Positions 8,254 to 16,226 of a stretch of 64,000 nucleotides of DNA are shown piece after piece. Numbering within the stretch: position 1 is the first letter of the stretch; every line of letters begins with the position of its first letter. This DNA is from Pontibacter mucosus (GTDB lineage Bacteria; Bacteroidota; Bacteroidia; Cytophagales; Hymenobacteraceae). A program made the translations under genes and the position numbers. A model generated the notes under the pieces. That model saw only the letters and a program-made list of their open reading frames with translations, was not told where the DNA came from and ran no database searches. The DNA is taken from contig NZ_QBKI01000004.1 in the NCBI RefSeq assembly GCF_003054055.1, positions 372,001 through 436,000 of the forward strand. The letters run 5' to 3'.

Positions 8254-8410
8254 AACCAGAATGCCACCCGAGCTTTAAAGCGTCAATTAGAAACCGGTCT
8301 TGCAAGGGATACAATAGGAATACGCAGCAACGTTAGCGGGAGAAATCAATAGTTAATATGGGGGAATGCCCACAAACGTCTCGTTTCACATTTGGCTTTG
8401 GCTCCCTCAA

Positions 8411-8790
8411 GGCCGGGAGGCCTCGCCTTCGGGCATCGCGCGGTGTACATTTCCTGCCCTCGTGCCTCGGGCTGCCCTTAACGGGCACCGGAAATCTACA
8501 AGGCGCTCAACCCAAAGGCTGGGAACAGAATCGATAGCCCCTGCCTTTGCTGTCTTCTCGGCCTTTGGGAGAGATCTCTTTAGAATTCCCGATAGATCTC
8601 TCCCGATGGTCGAGATGACAATGAAAGTAGTAAGTATAAATTCCCCTCCTCGGAGGGGCGGAGGTGGGTTTACAGCTGTAGGGACAGGTCGCGACCTGTC
8701 CGCGCGAGAACATCAACTATGAAACTTATACTTCAGCCAAAGTAACAACAGGCTCCCCGCCTTAGACTACCGAGAACGCGAGTTCGAAGG
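8411..8790. repeat. Dispersed repeat, copy A (right part)
   Basis: Blocks in order: GGCCGGGAGGCCTCGCCTTC (8411 onward), GGAAATCTACAAGGCGCTCA, a GGGAGAGATCT/AGATCTCTCCC inverted repeat (8567-8577 with 8594-8604) ending in TCGAGATGACA, and a perfect 20-bp palindrome GGACAGGTCGCGACCTGTCC (8682-8701). The same blocks appear in the same order at 57935-58405. The first block and GGAAATCTACAAGGCGC flank a variable centre. Together with 6532-6741 this makes a repeat of about 0.6 kb that the IS110 element has split. Confidence 0.8.
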
Positions 8791-8844
8791 TAGCGAGCGC
8801 AGCTCTGAGGGGCTAGGGGTGGTTGGACCCGGTACTGCAAAGCT

Positions 8845-8868
8845 CCCTCCCCTGTTCTTAGGGGAGGG
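8845..8868. terminator. Hairpin downstream of the isoaspartyl peptidase gene
   Basis: A 9-bp stem CCCTCCCCT/AGGGGAGGG lies about 25 bases after the minus-strand stop at 8892. It is similar in sequence to the hairpin at 57506-57540. There is no T-run on the minus side, so it may be a repeat element rather than a true terminator. Confidence 0.35.
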
Positions 8869-8891
8869 CTGGGGTGGGGTAAAAATCCCAC

Positions 8892-9923
8892 CTAATCCTT
8901 ATAAATCGCTACCTCAGCTTTGCCATTTTTGATGTAGCCGCGGTACATGCCTGCGGAGTTGAACGGCATGGCGATGTTGCCTTTCCTGTCCAGCGCAATC
9001 ACACCGCCTTCGCCGCCGCGTTCCACGAGCTTTTTCATCACTACTTCCTCAGCGGCCTTTTTAACGGAGTATTTCTTGTACTCCATCAGGGCGGCGATGT
9101 CGTGGGCTACCACCGAGCGGATAAAGTACTCACCATGCCCTGTGGCAGACACGGCACAAGTGTTGTTATCGGCATAGGTACCGGCTCCGATAATCGGTGC
9201 ATCGCCCACGCGACCAAAACGTTTGTTGGTCATGCCGCCTGTGGAGGTGCCGGCGGCCAGGTTGCCGTACGCATCCAGGGCCACAGCGCCTACCGTGCCA
9301 AATTTATTGCCCTCGATAAAGATGTTTTCGGTACTGCTGGTGCCGCCGTCGTGGTCGAGCTGGGTTTTCTCTTTGTCCTTTATCTTCTGCAGTTGCTCGT
9401 AGCGCGTCTCGGTATGAAAGTAGGACGGGTCCACGATTTCCAGGCCGTTGATTTTGGCAAACTGCTCCGCGCCGCTGCCAATCATCATCACGTGCTCCGA
9501 CTTCTCCATCACGGCGCGCGCCGCGGACACAGGGTTCCTGATGGTGGTGACACTGGCCACAGAGCCGGCCTTCAGCGTTTTGCCGTCCATCACGGCGGCA
9601 TCGAGCTCGTTTTTACCCTCGTTGGTAAACACAGCTCCTTTGCCGGCATTAAAAAGCGGCGAATCCTCCATCACATGAATGGCTGCTTCCACAGCGTCCA
9701 TACTGGTGCCGCCTTTTTTCAGGACAGCATACCCCGCCTGCAGGGCTTCGTCCAGCTTCTCGCGGTAGGCCTTCTCCTTCTCTGGCGTCATGTTCTGCCG
9801 GGTAATGGTGCCCGCGCCGCCGTGGATCACCAGCGTAATTTTGCTATAGTCGGGGTTGCCCTGCGCCAGGCTGATGAAACCGGACAGCAAAAACAGGCAC
9901 AGAAAGTATAAACTCTTTATCAT
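8892..9923 (-). CDS. iaaA: Isoaspartyl peptidase/L-asparaginase (plant type, Ntn hydrolase)
   Basis: A 343-aa precursor with a signal peptide (MIKSLYFLCLFLLSGFISLAQ), so it acts in the periplasm. The enzyme removes beta-aspartyl dipeptides and asparagine amide groups after self-cleavage into alpha and beta chains. The autocatalytic Thr210 is in FGTVGAVALD and becomes the beta-chain N-terminus. Other family marks are VIHGGAGTI at the start, SPLFNAGKGAVFT, and STGGMTNKRFGRVGDAPIIGAGTYADN. Length is normal with the added signal peptide. It is monocistronic, followed by repeat DNA. Confidence 0.95.
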   Translation of the reverse strand: MIKSLYFLCLFLLSGFISLAQGNPDYSKITLVIHGGAGTITRQNMTPEKEKAYREKLDEALQAGYAVLKKGGTSMDAVEAAIHVMEDSPLFNAGKGAVFTNEGKNELDAAVMDGKTLKAGSVASVTTIRNPVSAARAVMEKSEHVMMIGSGAEQFAKINGLEIVDPSYFHTETRYEQLQKIKDKEKTQLDHDGGTSSTENIFIEGNKFGTVGAVALDAYGNLAAGTSTGGMTNKRFGRVGDAPIIGAGTYADNNTCAVSATGHGEYFIRSVVAHDIAALMEYKKYSVKKAAEEVVMKKLVERGGEGGVIALDRKGNIAMPFNSAGMYRGYIKNGKAEVAIYKD

Positions 9924-10357
9924 GACAAGGTATAGGTGAGAGGTTTGATTAATGTATGGCTAAGTTAATGCTTTTTGATTTACGCGAAATAAATTTGTAA
10001 ATCTGTGCAATTAAAGCAGAACTCATATATAGTATGGCCCAGTTATTGCTTGTTAAAACGGAGCGGAAAAGAGGCTAAACTCTGGCTTTGGTCGGTGGCT
10101 CAGCCTGAGGAGGAGCGAGCTATAGAATGGCAACTTCAGCGCAATTATCATGCATTCTATCTCTCAGACTAACAGAAAGATATAAGCTATGCATTAAAAA
10201 ATATAGCTAACATAAAATATTTTAAAGAATTTTGCGTTTTCGGCAGAAAGTACAGCTAAAATATTGGTTTTAATATAGTTTTCTTAGCTTACTCAGTTAT
10301 CTTTTACCATATTTGCAAAGTATTCTCAAACATTATCCAAACAAATAACAATCACCC
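9924..10357. other. AT-rich intergenic region without a gene
   Basis: It separates the divergent peptidase and OmpA-like genes. It is AT-rich in its right half and contains a sequence close to a -7 box (CATATTTG at about 10309-10316), a possible promoter for the OmpA gene. I see no gene, hairpin array or RNA I can name. Confidence 0.5.
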
Positions 10358-11068
10358 ATGAAATCCAATTTCTTCAAAGCATCTCTTGCCCTGGTGATGT
10401 GCTCTACCATGATGGCATCTTGTGTGTCTTCTAAGAAGTACGAAGACCTGAAGGCAAGCAAAGAAGCGCAGGAGCGCGAACTGGCTGCCTCTAAAGCTAA
10501 AGCAGACGAGCTTGCCAACTCTCTGAGAGAGCGTGAGCAAAAACTTGCTGACATGGAGCGTGCCATGAACGAGCAGAACAAGATCCTCGACAACCTGAGA
10601 AACGAGGTGAACACTGCCCTGAAAGGCTTCAACGAGAGCGACCTGAGCGTAACTATCAAGGATGGCAAGGTTTACGTTTCCATGTCTGATAAGCTTTTGT
10701 TTGCAACTGGTAGCACTAAAGTTAACAACAACGGCAAGAAGGCTATCGACCAGCTGGTTGACGTGCTGAAGAAAAACCAGGAAGTTGGTGTGATGGTGGA
10801 AGGCCACACGGATGATGTTTCTGTAATGAGCGGCATGCGCTACCTGACAGACAACTGGGACCTGAGCGTGCTGCGTGCCACTGAGATCACCCGTCTGATG
10901 ACAGAGAAAGGTCTGTCTCCTGACAGAGTAACTCCTGCCGGCCGTTCTTACTATATGCCAGTTGACACAGGACGTACTGCTGAGGCGAAAGCTAAAAACC
11001 GTCGCACTGAGATCATCCTGACTCCGGATTTCTCTGAGATTTACAAAATCCTGGGCATCAAAGCCTAG
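10358..11068 (+). CDS. OmpA-family lipoprotein
   Basis: A 236-aa lipoprotein precursor. The lipobox MASC places the lipidated Cys at residue 22. Residues 25-90 are a charged coiled coil (KKYEDLKASKEAQERELAAS and on). Residues 110-236 are an OmpA_C peptidoglycan-binding domain with VEGHTDD and the diagnostic AKNRRTEIIL segment. It should tether the outer membrane to peptidoglycan. Monocistronic with its own terminator (11091-11130). Codons are the usual set for a highly expressed gene (CTG, AAC, GGC rich). Confidence 0.93.
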   Translation: MKSNFFKASLALVMCSTMMASCVSSKKYEDLKASKEAQERELAASKAKADELANSLREREQKLADMERAMNEQNKILDNLRNEVNTALKGFNESDLSVTIKDGKVYVSMSDKLLFATGSTKVNNNGKKAIDQLVDVLKKNQEVGVMVEGHTDDVSVMSGMRYLTDNWDLSVLRATEITRLMTEKGLSPDRVTPAGRSYYMPVDTGRTAEAKAKNRRTEIILTPDFSEIYKILGIKA

Positions 11069-11090
11069 TTTCGACTTTAAGTTGATACAC

Positions 11091-11130
11091 AAAGCGCCGG
11101 CAGCTCCAAAGCTTCCGGCGCTTTTCTTTT
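11091..11130 (+). terminator. Terminator of the OmpA-like gene
   Basis: AAAGCGCCGG pairs with CCGGCGCTTT around a 14-nt loop and is followed by TTTTCTTTT, starting 22 bases after the stop codon. Confidence 0.85.
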
Positions 11131-11243
11131 GCCATCTAGTGTAAAGTATAAAGTATAGCCTGAAGTGTGAATGAGGCTAAAGCAAAGTATGACTGTGAAG
11201 TATAGATGCCGCAAAGTATAAACATTCGCCCTAACAACTAATA

Positions 11244-11759
11244 CTACCTCCCACCCTTCTTGGCCTCCGTCAGCGCCCTGAAAAGCTCACCGGCACGCTG
11301 GGAGCCGATAAGCAAAGGCTTGCGGTTGTAAAAGTATAGTTTCACGCCCTCGTTGCCCGACATGTTGTAAGCTTTGCCCTTGAAGCCCCACCGGATACCC
11401 CAGCCCCCGTAATCGCCGATAGGGTTGTAGACCACCTGTTCGTAATCGCGCACTAGGTGCAGCGGAATTTCCCTCGGCTTTACATGAAAAGGCCAGAAAC
11501 GCACCTGCACCACTCCCGGCCGCACCTCGGTGGTAAGCGACATGCGGTAGAAAAAGTATGGCAGCCCCAGCCCCACCAGCACGAAAAGTATACTTAGCTG
11601 CACATCCGAAACAGGCCTGTTGCCATATTGCCCGCCCAGCAGCACCTGGTACACAAACCCTACCCAGAAAATAGAAGCGACGCCCAGCACCACCACCCAC
11701 AGCCAGAACTGCCTGAAATGCTGTCGCTCCCGGTAAAGTATAACTTGTTCATCTGCCAT
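11244..11759 (-). CDS. Small membrane protein, DUF6141-like
   Basis: A 171-aa protein starting at ATG 11759; a longer TTG start at 11786 is less likely. Two membrane helices (FWLWVVVLGVASIFWVGFVY and SILFVLVGLGLPYFFY) are followed by a PH-like domain with RPGVVQVRFWPF, YGGWGIRWGFKGKAYN and GNEGVKLYF. This arrangement resembles DUF6141 proteins of unknown function; the family name is from memory. Minus strand, monocistronic, starting close to short GACAAAGG repeats. Confidence 0.75.
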   Translation of the reverse strand: MADEQVILYRERQHFRQFWLWVVVLGVASIFWVGFVYQVLLGGQYGNRPVSDVQLSILFVLVGLGLPYFFYRMSLTTEVRPGVVQVRFWPFHVKPREIPLHLVRDYEQVVYNPIGDYGGWGIRWGFKGKAYNMSGNEGVKLYFYNRKPLLIGSQRAGELFRALTEAKKGGR

Positions 11760-11761
11760 TT

Positions 11762-11798
11762 TCTTGACAAAGGATTTCTTCGACAAAAGACAAAGGAC
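11762..11798. repeat. Degenerate GACAAAGG/GACAAAAG repeats
   Basis: GACAAAGG at 11766 is followed by GACAAAAGACAAAGGAC at 11782. The related 16-mer TCTTTTGTCCTTTGTC occurs on the opposite strand at 11896-11911 and again, identically, at 13217-13232. Confidence 0.6.
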
Positions 11799-11837
11799 TT
11801 ATAAATTAAGGAAAAATCAACATCTTTAATAAAGAAA

Positions 11838-11866
11838 GCCGCCTGCAGATTAGTTTTGCAGGCGGC
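11838..11866 (-). terminator. Terminator of the cystathionine gamma-synthase gene
   Basis: A 10-bp stem GCCGCCTGCA/TGCAGGCGGC with a 9-nt loop. On the minus strand it is followed by TTTCTTTATT, so it should end transcription from 11921-13060. Confidence 0.75.
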
Positions 11867-11920
11867 CTCTATTAGTGCAATCCTTAGTCAAATAGTCTTT
11901 TGTCCTTTGTCAAAGAAAGA

Positions 11921-13060
11921 CTACCCAATGGCCTGCTCCAGATCGGCAATCAGGTCTTCGGCGTCTTCCACGCCAACGCTCAGGCGTATCAGGGTATCGC
12001 TCAGGCCGCCTTTTATGCGCTCCTCGCGCGGAATGCTGGCGTGCGTCATAGAGGCCGGGTGGCCGCACAGTGACTCCACGCCACCCAAAGACTCGGCTAA
12101 GGCAAACAGCTTAAAGTTCTCCAGCACGCGGGTCGCATCGTCTAGGTTATCGCCCTTCAACTCAAACGACACCATACCGCCAAAATCGCGCATCTGTTTT
12201 TGGGCCACCTCGTGGTTCGGGTGCTCAGTAAAGCCAGGCCAGTATACTTTGTTTACCTTCGGGTGATTTTTAAGGTATTCGGCCACCTGGCGGCCGTTCT
12301 GGCAATGGCGCTCCATGCGCAGGTGCAGCGTCTTCAGGCCGCGCAGCACCAGGAAGCAGTCCTGTGGGCCGGGCGTGGCACCGCTTGCGTTCTGAATAAA
12401 GGCCAGTTGCTGGTGCAGGTCATCGTCTTTCACGACAATGGCTCCCATCACCACGTCCGAGTGGCCGCCCATATACTTGGTCAGCGAGTGCATCACGATA
12501 TCGGCGCCCATATCCAGGGGTGTTTGCAGGTATGGTGTGGCAAAGGTATTGTCGGCCACCAGCAGCAGGTTATGCTTCTTGCAGAGCTCACCGTAGGCCT
12601 TTATGTCGATGATGTTGAGCAGCGGGTTGGTAGGCGTCTCTACCCAAATCATTCTGGTGTTTTCATTCACCAGCTTCTCCACATTGGCCACGTTACCCAT
12701 GTTGGTGAAGTGGAATTTGATACCGTAGTTCTGGAAAATTTTGGTGAAGAGGCGGTAGCTGCCGCCGTACAGGTCATTGGTGGAGATCACCTCATCGCCG
12801 GGCTTGAGCAGCTTCATGATAGCGTCCTCTGCTGCCATACCCGAGGAGAAGCACAGCCCGTGCTTGCCGTTCTCCAGCGCTGCCAGTGCGTTCTGCAGCT
12901 GTGTGCGGGTGGGGTTGTGCGTGCGGGAGTACTCATAGCCTTTGTGGTCGCCGGGTGAGCGCTGCACGTAGGTAGACGTTTGGTAAATAGGCGTCATGAT
13001 AGCGCCTGTGGATGGGTCTGGCTCCACGCCAGCATGTATAGCTTTCGTTCCGAATCTCAT
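11921..13060 (-). CDS. metB: Cystathionine gamma-synthase/gamma-lyase family PLP enzyme
   Basis: A 379-aa Cys/Met-metabolism enzyme. The PLP lysine is Lys195 in [11 protein letters not shown], and the PLP-contacting ADNTFATPY is at 169-177. The substrate-site Tyr/Arg pair is in [11 protein letters not shown] and the family end motif in [21 protein letters not shown]. It joins O-acyl-homoserine and cysteine to make cystathionine, or in the lyase direction splits cystathionine to cysteine; sequence alone does not separate MetB from CGL, so the symbol is tentative. Cytoplasmic tetramer. It is flanked on both sides by the same 16-base repeat (11896-11911, 13217-13232). Confidence 0.9.
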   Translation of the reverse strand: MRFGTKAIHAGVEPDPSTGAIMTPIYQTSTYVQRSPGDHKGYEYSRTHNPTRTQLQNALAALENGKHGLCFSSGMAAEDAIMKLLKPGDEVISTNDLYGGSYRLFTKIFQNYGIKFHFTNMGNVANVEKLVNENTRMIWVETPTNPLLNIIDIKAYGELCKKHNLLLVADNTFATPYLQTPLDMGADIVMHSLTKYMGGHSDVVMGAIVVKDDDLHQQLAFIQNASGATPGPQDCFLVLRGLKTLHLRMERHCQNGRQVAEYLKNHPKVNKVYWPGFTEHPNHEVAQKQMRDFGGMVSFELKGDNLDDATRVLENFKLFALAESLGGVESLCGHPASMTHASIPREERIKGGLSDTLIRLSVGVEDAEDLIADLEQAIG

Positions 13061-13216
13061 CGTTTATACTTTTAGTATCTGAAAATGTGTTACCTAGCTG
13101 CGTTGGCTCTGCAGTACTTAACCAACGGGCTTACCGATTGTTGTAAGTTAGAAAATTACCAATGAAGTATAAAAGAACGCCTCCCGCACCCGGTTATACT
13201 TTTAAAGCCGCCAAAA

Positions 13217-13232
13217 TCTTTTGTCCTTTGTC
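13217..13232. repeat. 16-base direct repeat flanking metB (right copy)
   Basis: TCTTTTGTCCTTTGTC is identical to 11896-11911, so the metB gene is bracketed by direct copies 1.3 kb apart. The sequence is simple (TTTGTC units) and probably one of many dispersed copies. Confidence 0.6.
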
Positions 13233-13271
13233 CATCGTCTACATGCAGACAAAACAAAGTATACTTGCCCC

Positions 13272-13994
13272 ATGAAATCACTCCCGCTGCTACGCACCTT
13301 TATACGCGAGAATGCCTCAACGTTTATCTCTATGCTATTGCTGGTGGTGGTACCCGTGGTAGTAAGCTCTACGGCGGCGGTCGTGCTCTACAACTACGAA
13401 GGCCTGCTGCAGGATTTGTCGGCGTGGGAGATGTTATTATACTTTGCCGTCATCTCTGTGACGATGGCGCTGGCACTGACGCCGACCACCTTTATTGCAC
13501 TGGTAAGCGGCTTTTACCTGGGCTGGACAGGCTTACCAGGCATTGTGGTCTCCTACGGCATTGCAGCGCTCATTGGCTACAGCATCGCCCGGCTGATAGA
13601 CCACGGCAAGATGATGAGCTTCCTGAACCGCTTTGAGAATGCCCGCAACCTGATGCAGGAGCTACGGAGCGAAAGCTGGAGCCTTATCTTCCTGACGCGT
13701 ATTTCGCCGGTGCTGCCTTTTGCCCTGATGAACTTTGTGCTCTCGCTGCTGCAAATAGACAAGCGCAAGTTTTTCCTGGCCAGCATTGTGGGCATGCTGC
13801 CGCGCACGCTTTTCTTCTTCTGGGTAGGCACCCAGGCGCGCGATGTGGTGCAGGCCCTCCAGAACCCCGACAGCGGAATGGGCGGCCAGGTTCTGATGGT
13901 GGCATTAATTGTAATTTCTATCGGAGGGCTTTACTTCCTGTTCGACAGGGCATTAAAGCGCGCCCTGCGCAAAGCAGCCGCAAAAAACGAATAA
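13272..13994 (+). CDS. TVP38/TMEM64 (VTT domain) membrane protein
   Basis: A 240-aa integral membrane protein starting at ATG 13272. Hydrophobic segments at about residues 17-37, 50-90, 150-185 and 205-225 and the central motif ALVSGFYLGWTGLPGIVVSYGIAALIGYSIAR place it in the SNARE-associated/VTT group related to DedA. These proteins are linked to lipid scrambling or membrane homeostasis, but no substrate can be read from the sequence. LIFLTRISPVLPFALMNFVLSL is the second conserved block. Monocistronic, followed by tRNA-Arg. Confidence 0.88.
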   Translation: MKSLPLLRTFIRENASTFISMLLLVVVPVVVSSTAAVVLYNYEGLLQDLSAWEMLLYFAVISVTMALALTPTTFIALVSGFYLGWTGLPGIVVSYGIAALIGYSIARLIDHGKMMSFLNRFENARNLMQELRSESWSLIFLTRISPVLPFALMNFVLSLLQIDKRKFFLASIVGMLPRTLFFFWVGTQARDVVQALQNPDSGMGGQVLMVALIVISIGGLYFLFDRALKRALRKAAAKNE

Positions 13995-14058
13995 TTTTTC
14001 ACGCAGGCTCTTGCGTATAAAGAAAAAACAGCGTTACTTTGCATCACAATAACGGAAT

Positions 14059-14132
14059 GGTCTCGTAGCTCAACTGGATAGAGCATCTGACTACGAATCA
14101 GAAGGTTAGGGGTTCGACTCCCTTCGTGACCA
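14059..14132 (+). tRNA. tRNA-Arg (anticodon ACG)
   Basis: A cloverleaf can be drawn by eye: acceptor GGTCTCG/CGTGACC, D arm with AGCTCAACTGGATAGAGCA, anticodon stem TCTGA/TCAGA with loop CTACGAA (ACG at 34-36), and T loop TTCGACT. The discriminator is A and CCA is not encoded. The acceptor stem has one T5-T68 mismatch. A34 would be edited to inosine by TadA to read CGN codons. A terminator follows at once. Confidence 0.95.
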
Positions 14133-14135
14133 CCG

Positions 14136-14170
14136 AAAAGCCTCTCAGAAGCATCTGAGAGGCTTTTTTT
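14136..14170 (+). terminator. Terminator of tRNA-Arg
   Basis: AAAAGCCTCTCAGA pairs with TCTGAGAGGCTTTT around AGCA and is followed by a T-run. Confidence 0.9.
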
Positions 14171-14432
14171 ATTTTACTGGGCACTAAATTGGGCATTGCT
14201 TAAGCGCCTTAGTGTAAGCCATCCTGCTCCTGCTGTTATACCATGCTCCTGTTGGCATCCCTCTCCTGTTTAACCAGGGACTGCTCCTTCTCTACCATCC
14301 GGTTCTATATCAATTGCACTGCAACCCCTCTCCCTGACAACCGTTACAAACTGAGGCAACAGGAAAAACAGCCCCAAGGGCTCCCCGGCCAGGTACTCAG
14401 CATGCCTGCCTTTTCCGTTAAGCATCAACCCT
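14171..14432. other. Intergenic region, no gene seen
   Basis: About 260 bases between the tRNA terminator and the MscS gene. The open frames here overlap the start of MscS in other phases and have no family features. No promoter box fits the TAnnTTTG pattern well. Confidence 0.4.
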
Positions 14433-16121
14433 ATGAATATCATGCACCTTGCTATAGTTTCCAGTGTTTCACAAAGAATCAGCACCCGTTTTCGTTTAAT
14501 CCTGCTTATAAATATACTTGCCTTACTGCCCATGGCCTCCTTCGCACAGGAAACTGAGCAGGATACGGTAGCAGCTGCGCCAGCCTGGCCGGAGGACTCG
14601 CTGGGAAGGCGGACGCCGCGCGGCACGGTTACCGGTTTCTTTAGCGCTGTGGCTGACCAGGACTATACAAAAGCTGCCTTCTACCTGAACCTTATCTCCC
14701 CTATCGACACCATTCAGGATGGTGCCGCCACGGCAAAGGCCCTGCAAAGGCTCCTGGACCAGAACAGCAGGTTCCTGCCGCGCTCCTGGATAAGCAATGA
14801 ACCAGATGGCCGCCTCGACGACGACCTGCCCCCCAACCTGGAACGGGTAGGCAGTGCCACGTTAGATAGCCTCCAGATAGATTTGGTTCTGGAAAAGACT
14901 GAAGGTGCGGAAGGAGGCCCTATATGGCTCTTCTCTGCCGAGACTGTGCGCAAGATACCGGTGGCAGCCGTTGGAGCCGAAGCAACCGTAATAGAGAAAA
15001 CGCTGCCCAATTTTCTGGAAGACAATAACCTGGGCGGTGTACCTGTTGGCCATTGGATAGGCATGCTGGTGATAGCCATCATCTCGTACCTGGCCGCCTG
15101 GGGGCTTACCTCGGCGCTTGCCTGGCTCATACATTATATCTGGCGCAAAACCCGGGAAGAGCCAACCTATGGCGTTATCAGAGCGTTCTCGCTACCCATA
15201 CGACTATACTTAACTGCTGTCATTCTGGTCATGCTGAGCCAGCGCTTCGGTATCTCCATCATCCTGCGGCAGCGCTTCAGCGAGTTTACGATCATTGTTG
15301 GCCTCGTTGCAGTGCTCCTCCTGCTGTGGCGCCTCGTGGACGCGATTGCGAATTTCAGCCGGCGGCGCCTTACCCATCGCAACAACATGGCCGGCATCTC
15401 GATCGTGCTGTTCCTGCGCCGTGCCGCCAAGGTTGCCCTGCTTGTAATTGGCAGTATAGCCATACTCGATACGCTTGGTTTTGACGTGACCACAGGGCTT
15501 GCCGCTCTTGGTATCGGTGGTATCGCGCTGGCGCTGGGAGCACAGAAAACGGTGGAAAACTTTGTCGGAAGTGTTACGCTCATTACCGATCAGCCTGTGC
15601 GGGTAGGTGACTTCTGCACCGTAGGCAACACCTCCGGCACAGTGGAGCAGATCGGCATGCGCTCCACACGCATCCGCACTTCAGAGCGCACCATCGTCAC
15701 GATTCCAAACGGGGATTTTTCTTCTCAGAAAATCGAGAACTTCGCCTTCCGCGACCGCTTTCTGTTTGCCCCCGCCCTCCGGCTGCGCTACGACACCTCC
15801 CCGGAGCAGATACAGGCGGTACTTAGCGCCCTACGCGAGATCCTGGCCTCGCATGATAAAGTAGACCAGGGAAGCGCCCGGGTACGCCTGACTGAGATAA
15901 GCACCGACTCCCTGAAGGTAGAGATCTTCACCTACATACTGACCAGTGATTTCAACGAGCAGCTGGAGATAAAGGAGTCGTTGCTGCTGCGCATGATGGA
16001 GGCGGTGAACACCCAGGGCAAGGGCTTTGCGCTGCCGGCCCAGCAACTGCTGGTTACAGAAAATGGTAACAGCAAGGCAGATCACCGGAAAGACATCAGT
16101 GACACCTCACCTGAAGTATAA
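14433..16121 (+). CDS. Mechanosensitive ion channel of the MscS family, long form
   Basis: A 562-aa channel protein. A signal sequence (LILLINILALLPMASFAQ) precedes a periplasmic domain of about 160 residues with RTPRGTVTGFFSAV. Several membrane segments follow from about residue 210. The pore helix and beta domain carry the family signature: GFDVTTGLAALGIGGIALA, then LGAQKTVENFVGS, DQPVRVGDFC and RSTRIRTSERTIVTIPNGDFSSQKIENF. It opens under membrane tension to release solutes after osmotic downshock. MscS cores are about 280 residues, so the extra N-terminal half is an accessory sensor domain of the plant/MSL-like or MscK-like kind. Followed by a DUF2490 protein on the same strand. Confidence 0.95.
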   Translation: MNIMHLAIVSSVSQRISTRFRLILLINILALLPMASFAQETEQDTVAAAPAWPEDSLGRRTPRGTVTGFFSAVADQDYTKAAFYLNLISPIDTIQDGAATAKALQRLLDQNSRFLPRSWISNEPDGRLDDDLPPNLERVGSATLDSLQIDLVLEKTEGAEGGPIWLFSAETVRKIPVAAVGAEATVIEKTLPNFLEDNNLGGVPVGHWIGMLVIAIISYLAAWGLTSALAWLIHYIWRKTREEPTYGVIRAFSLPIRLYLTAVILVMLSQRFGISIILRQRFSEFTIIVGLVAVLLLLWRLVDAIANFSRRRLTHRNNMAGISIVLFLRRAAKVALLVIGSIAILDTLGFDVTTGLAALGIGGIALALGAQKTVENFVGSVTLITDQPVRVGDFCTVGNTSGTVEQIGMRSTRIRTSERTIVTIPNGDFSSQKIENFAFRDRFLFAPALRLRYDTSPEQIQAVLSALREILASHDKVDQGSARVRLTEISTDSLKVEIFTYILTSDFNEQLEIKESLLLRMMEAVNTQGKGFALPAQQLLVTENGNSKADHRKDISDTSPEV

Positions 16122-16226
16122 ACGACATAAGTTCACAGTGTACTCTGCCAATAAAATCACAGCCCAGCTGCTATTAAGTATAGCATATACTTGAAGTTTT
16201 TACTTTCCCATTTCTATTTTAAGGGG

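Larger units (their letters stand above)
6742..8368 (-). mobile_element. IS110-family insertion sequence (approximate limits)
   Basis: The element carries one transposase (6759-8114, minus strand) and a 254-base non-coding stretch upstream of it. Limits are estimated by comparing the flanks with the second, uninterrupted repeat copy. The left flank (up to about 6741, CATCCTCTAATCC) matches 57876-57889, and the right flank (from about 8369, CCCACAAAC) matches 57893-57901. An 8-base inverted CTAACGTT (6745-6752) and AACGTTAG (8329-8336) lies near both ends, but CTAACGTT also occurs in the empty copy, so it may belong to the target. Exact ends could be off by about 20 bases. Confidence 0.65.
8254..8891. 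other. Non-coding region: IS end and dispersed repeat
   Basis: The first 115 bases belong to the IS110 end. The remainder is dispersed repeat sequence (see 8411-8790) and a GC-rich hairpin just before the isoaspartyl peptidase stop. I see no credible gene; short open frames here lie inside the repeat and are not shared as proteins by the second copy. Confidence 0.7.

Noticed and set aside
8366..8722. A 118-codon frame in the dispersed repeat
   Set aside because: The matching repeat at 57.9-58.3 kb does not keep the frame, so it is not a conserved protein.
9924..10357. A possible non-coding RNA before the OmpA-like gene
   Set aside because: I found no stable hairpin or known RNA signature; AT-rich promoter DNA is the simpler reading.
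13061..13271. SAM riboswitch upstream of metB
   Set aside because: The leader shows no recognisable SAM aptamer core or terminator; a short promoter region is all that can be supported.
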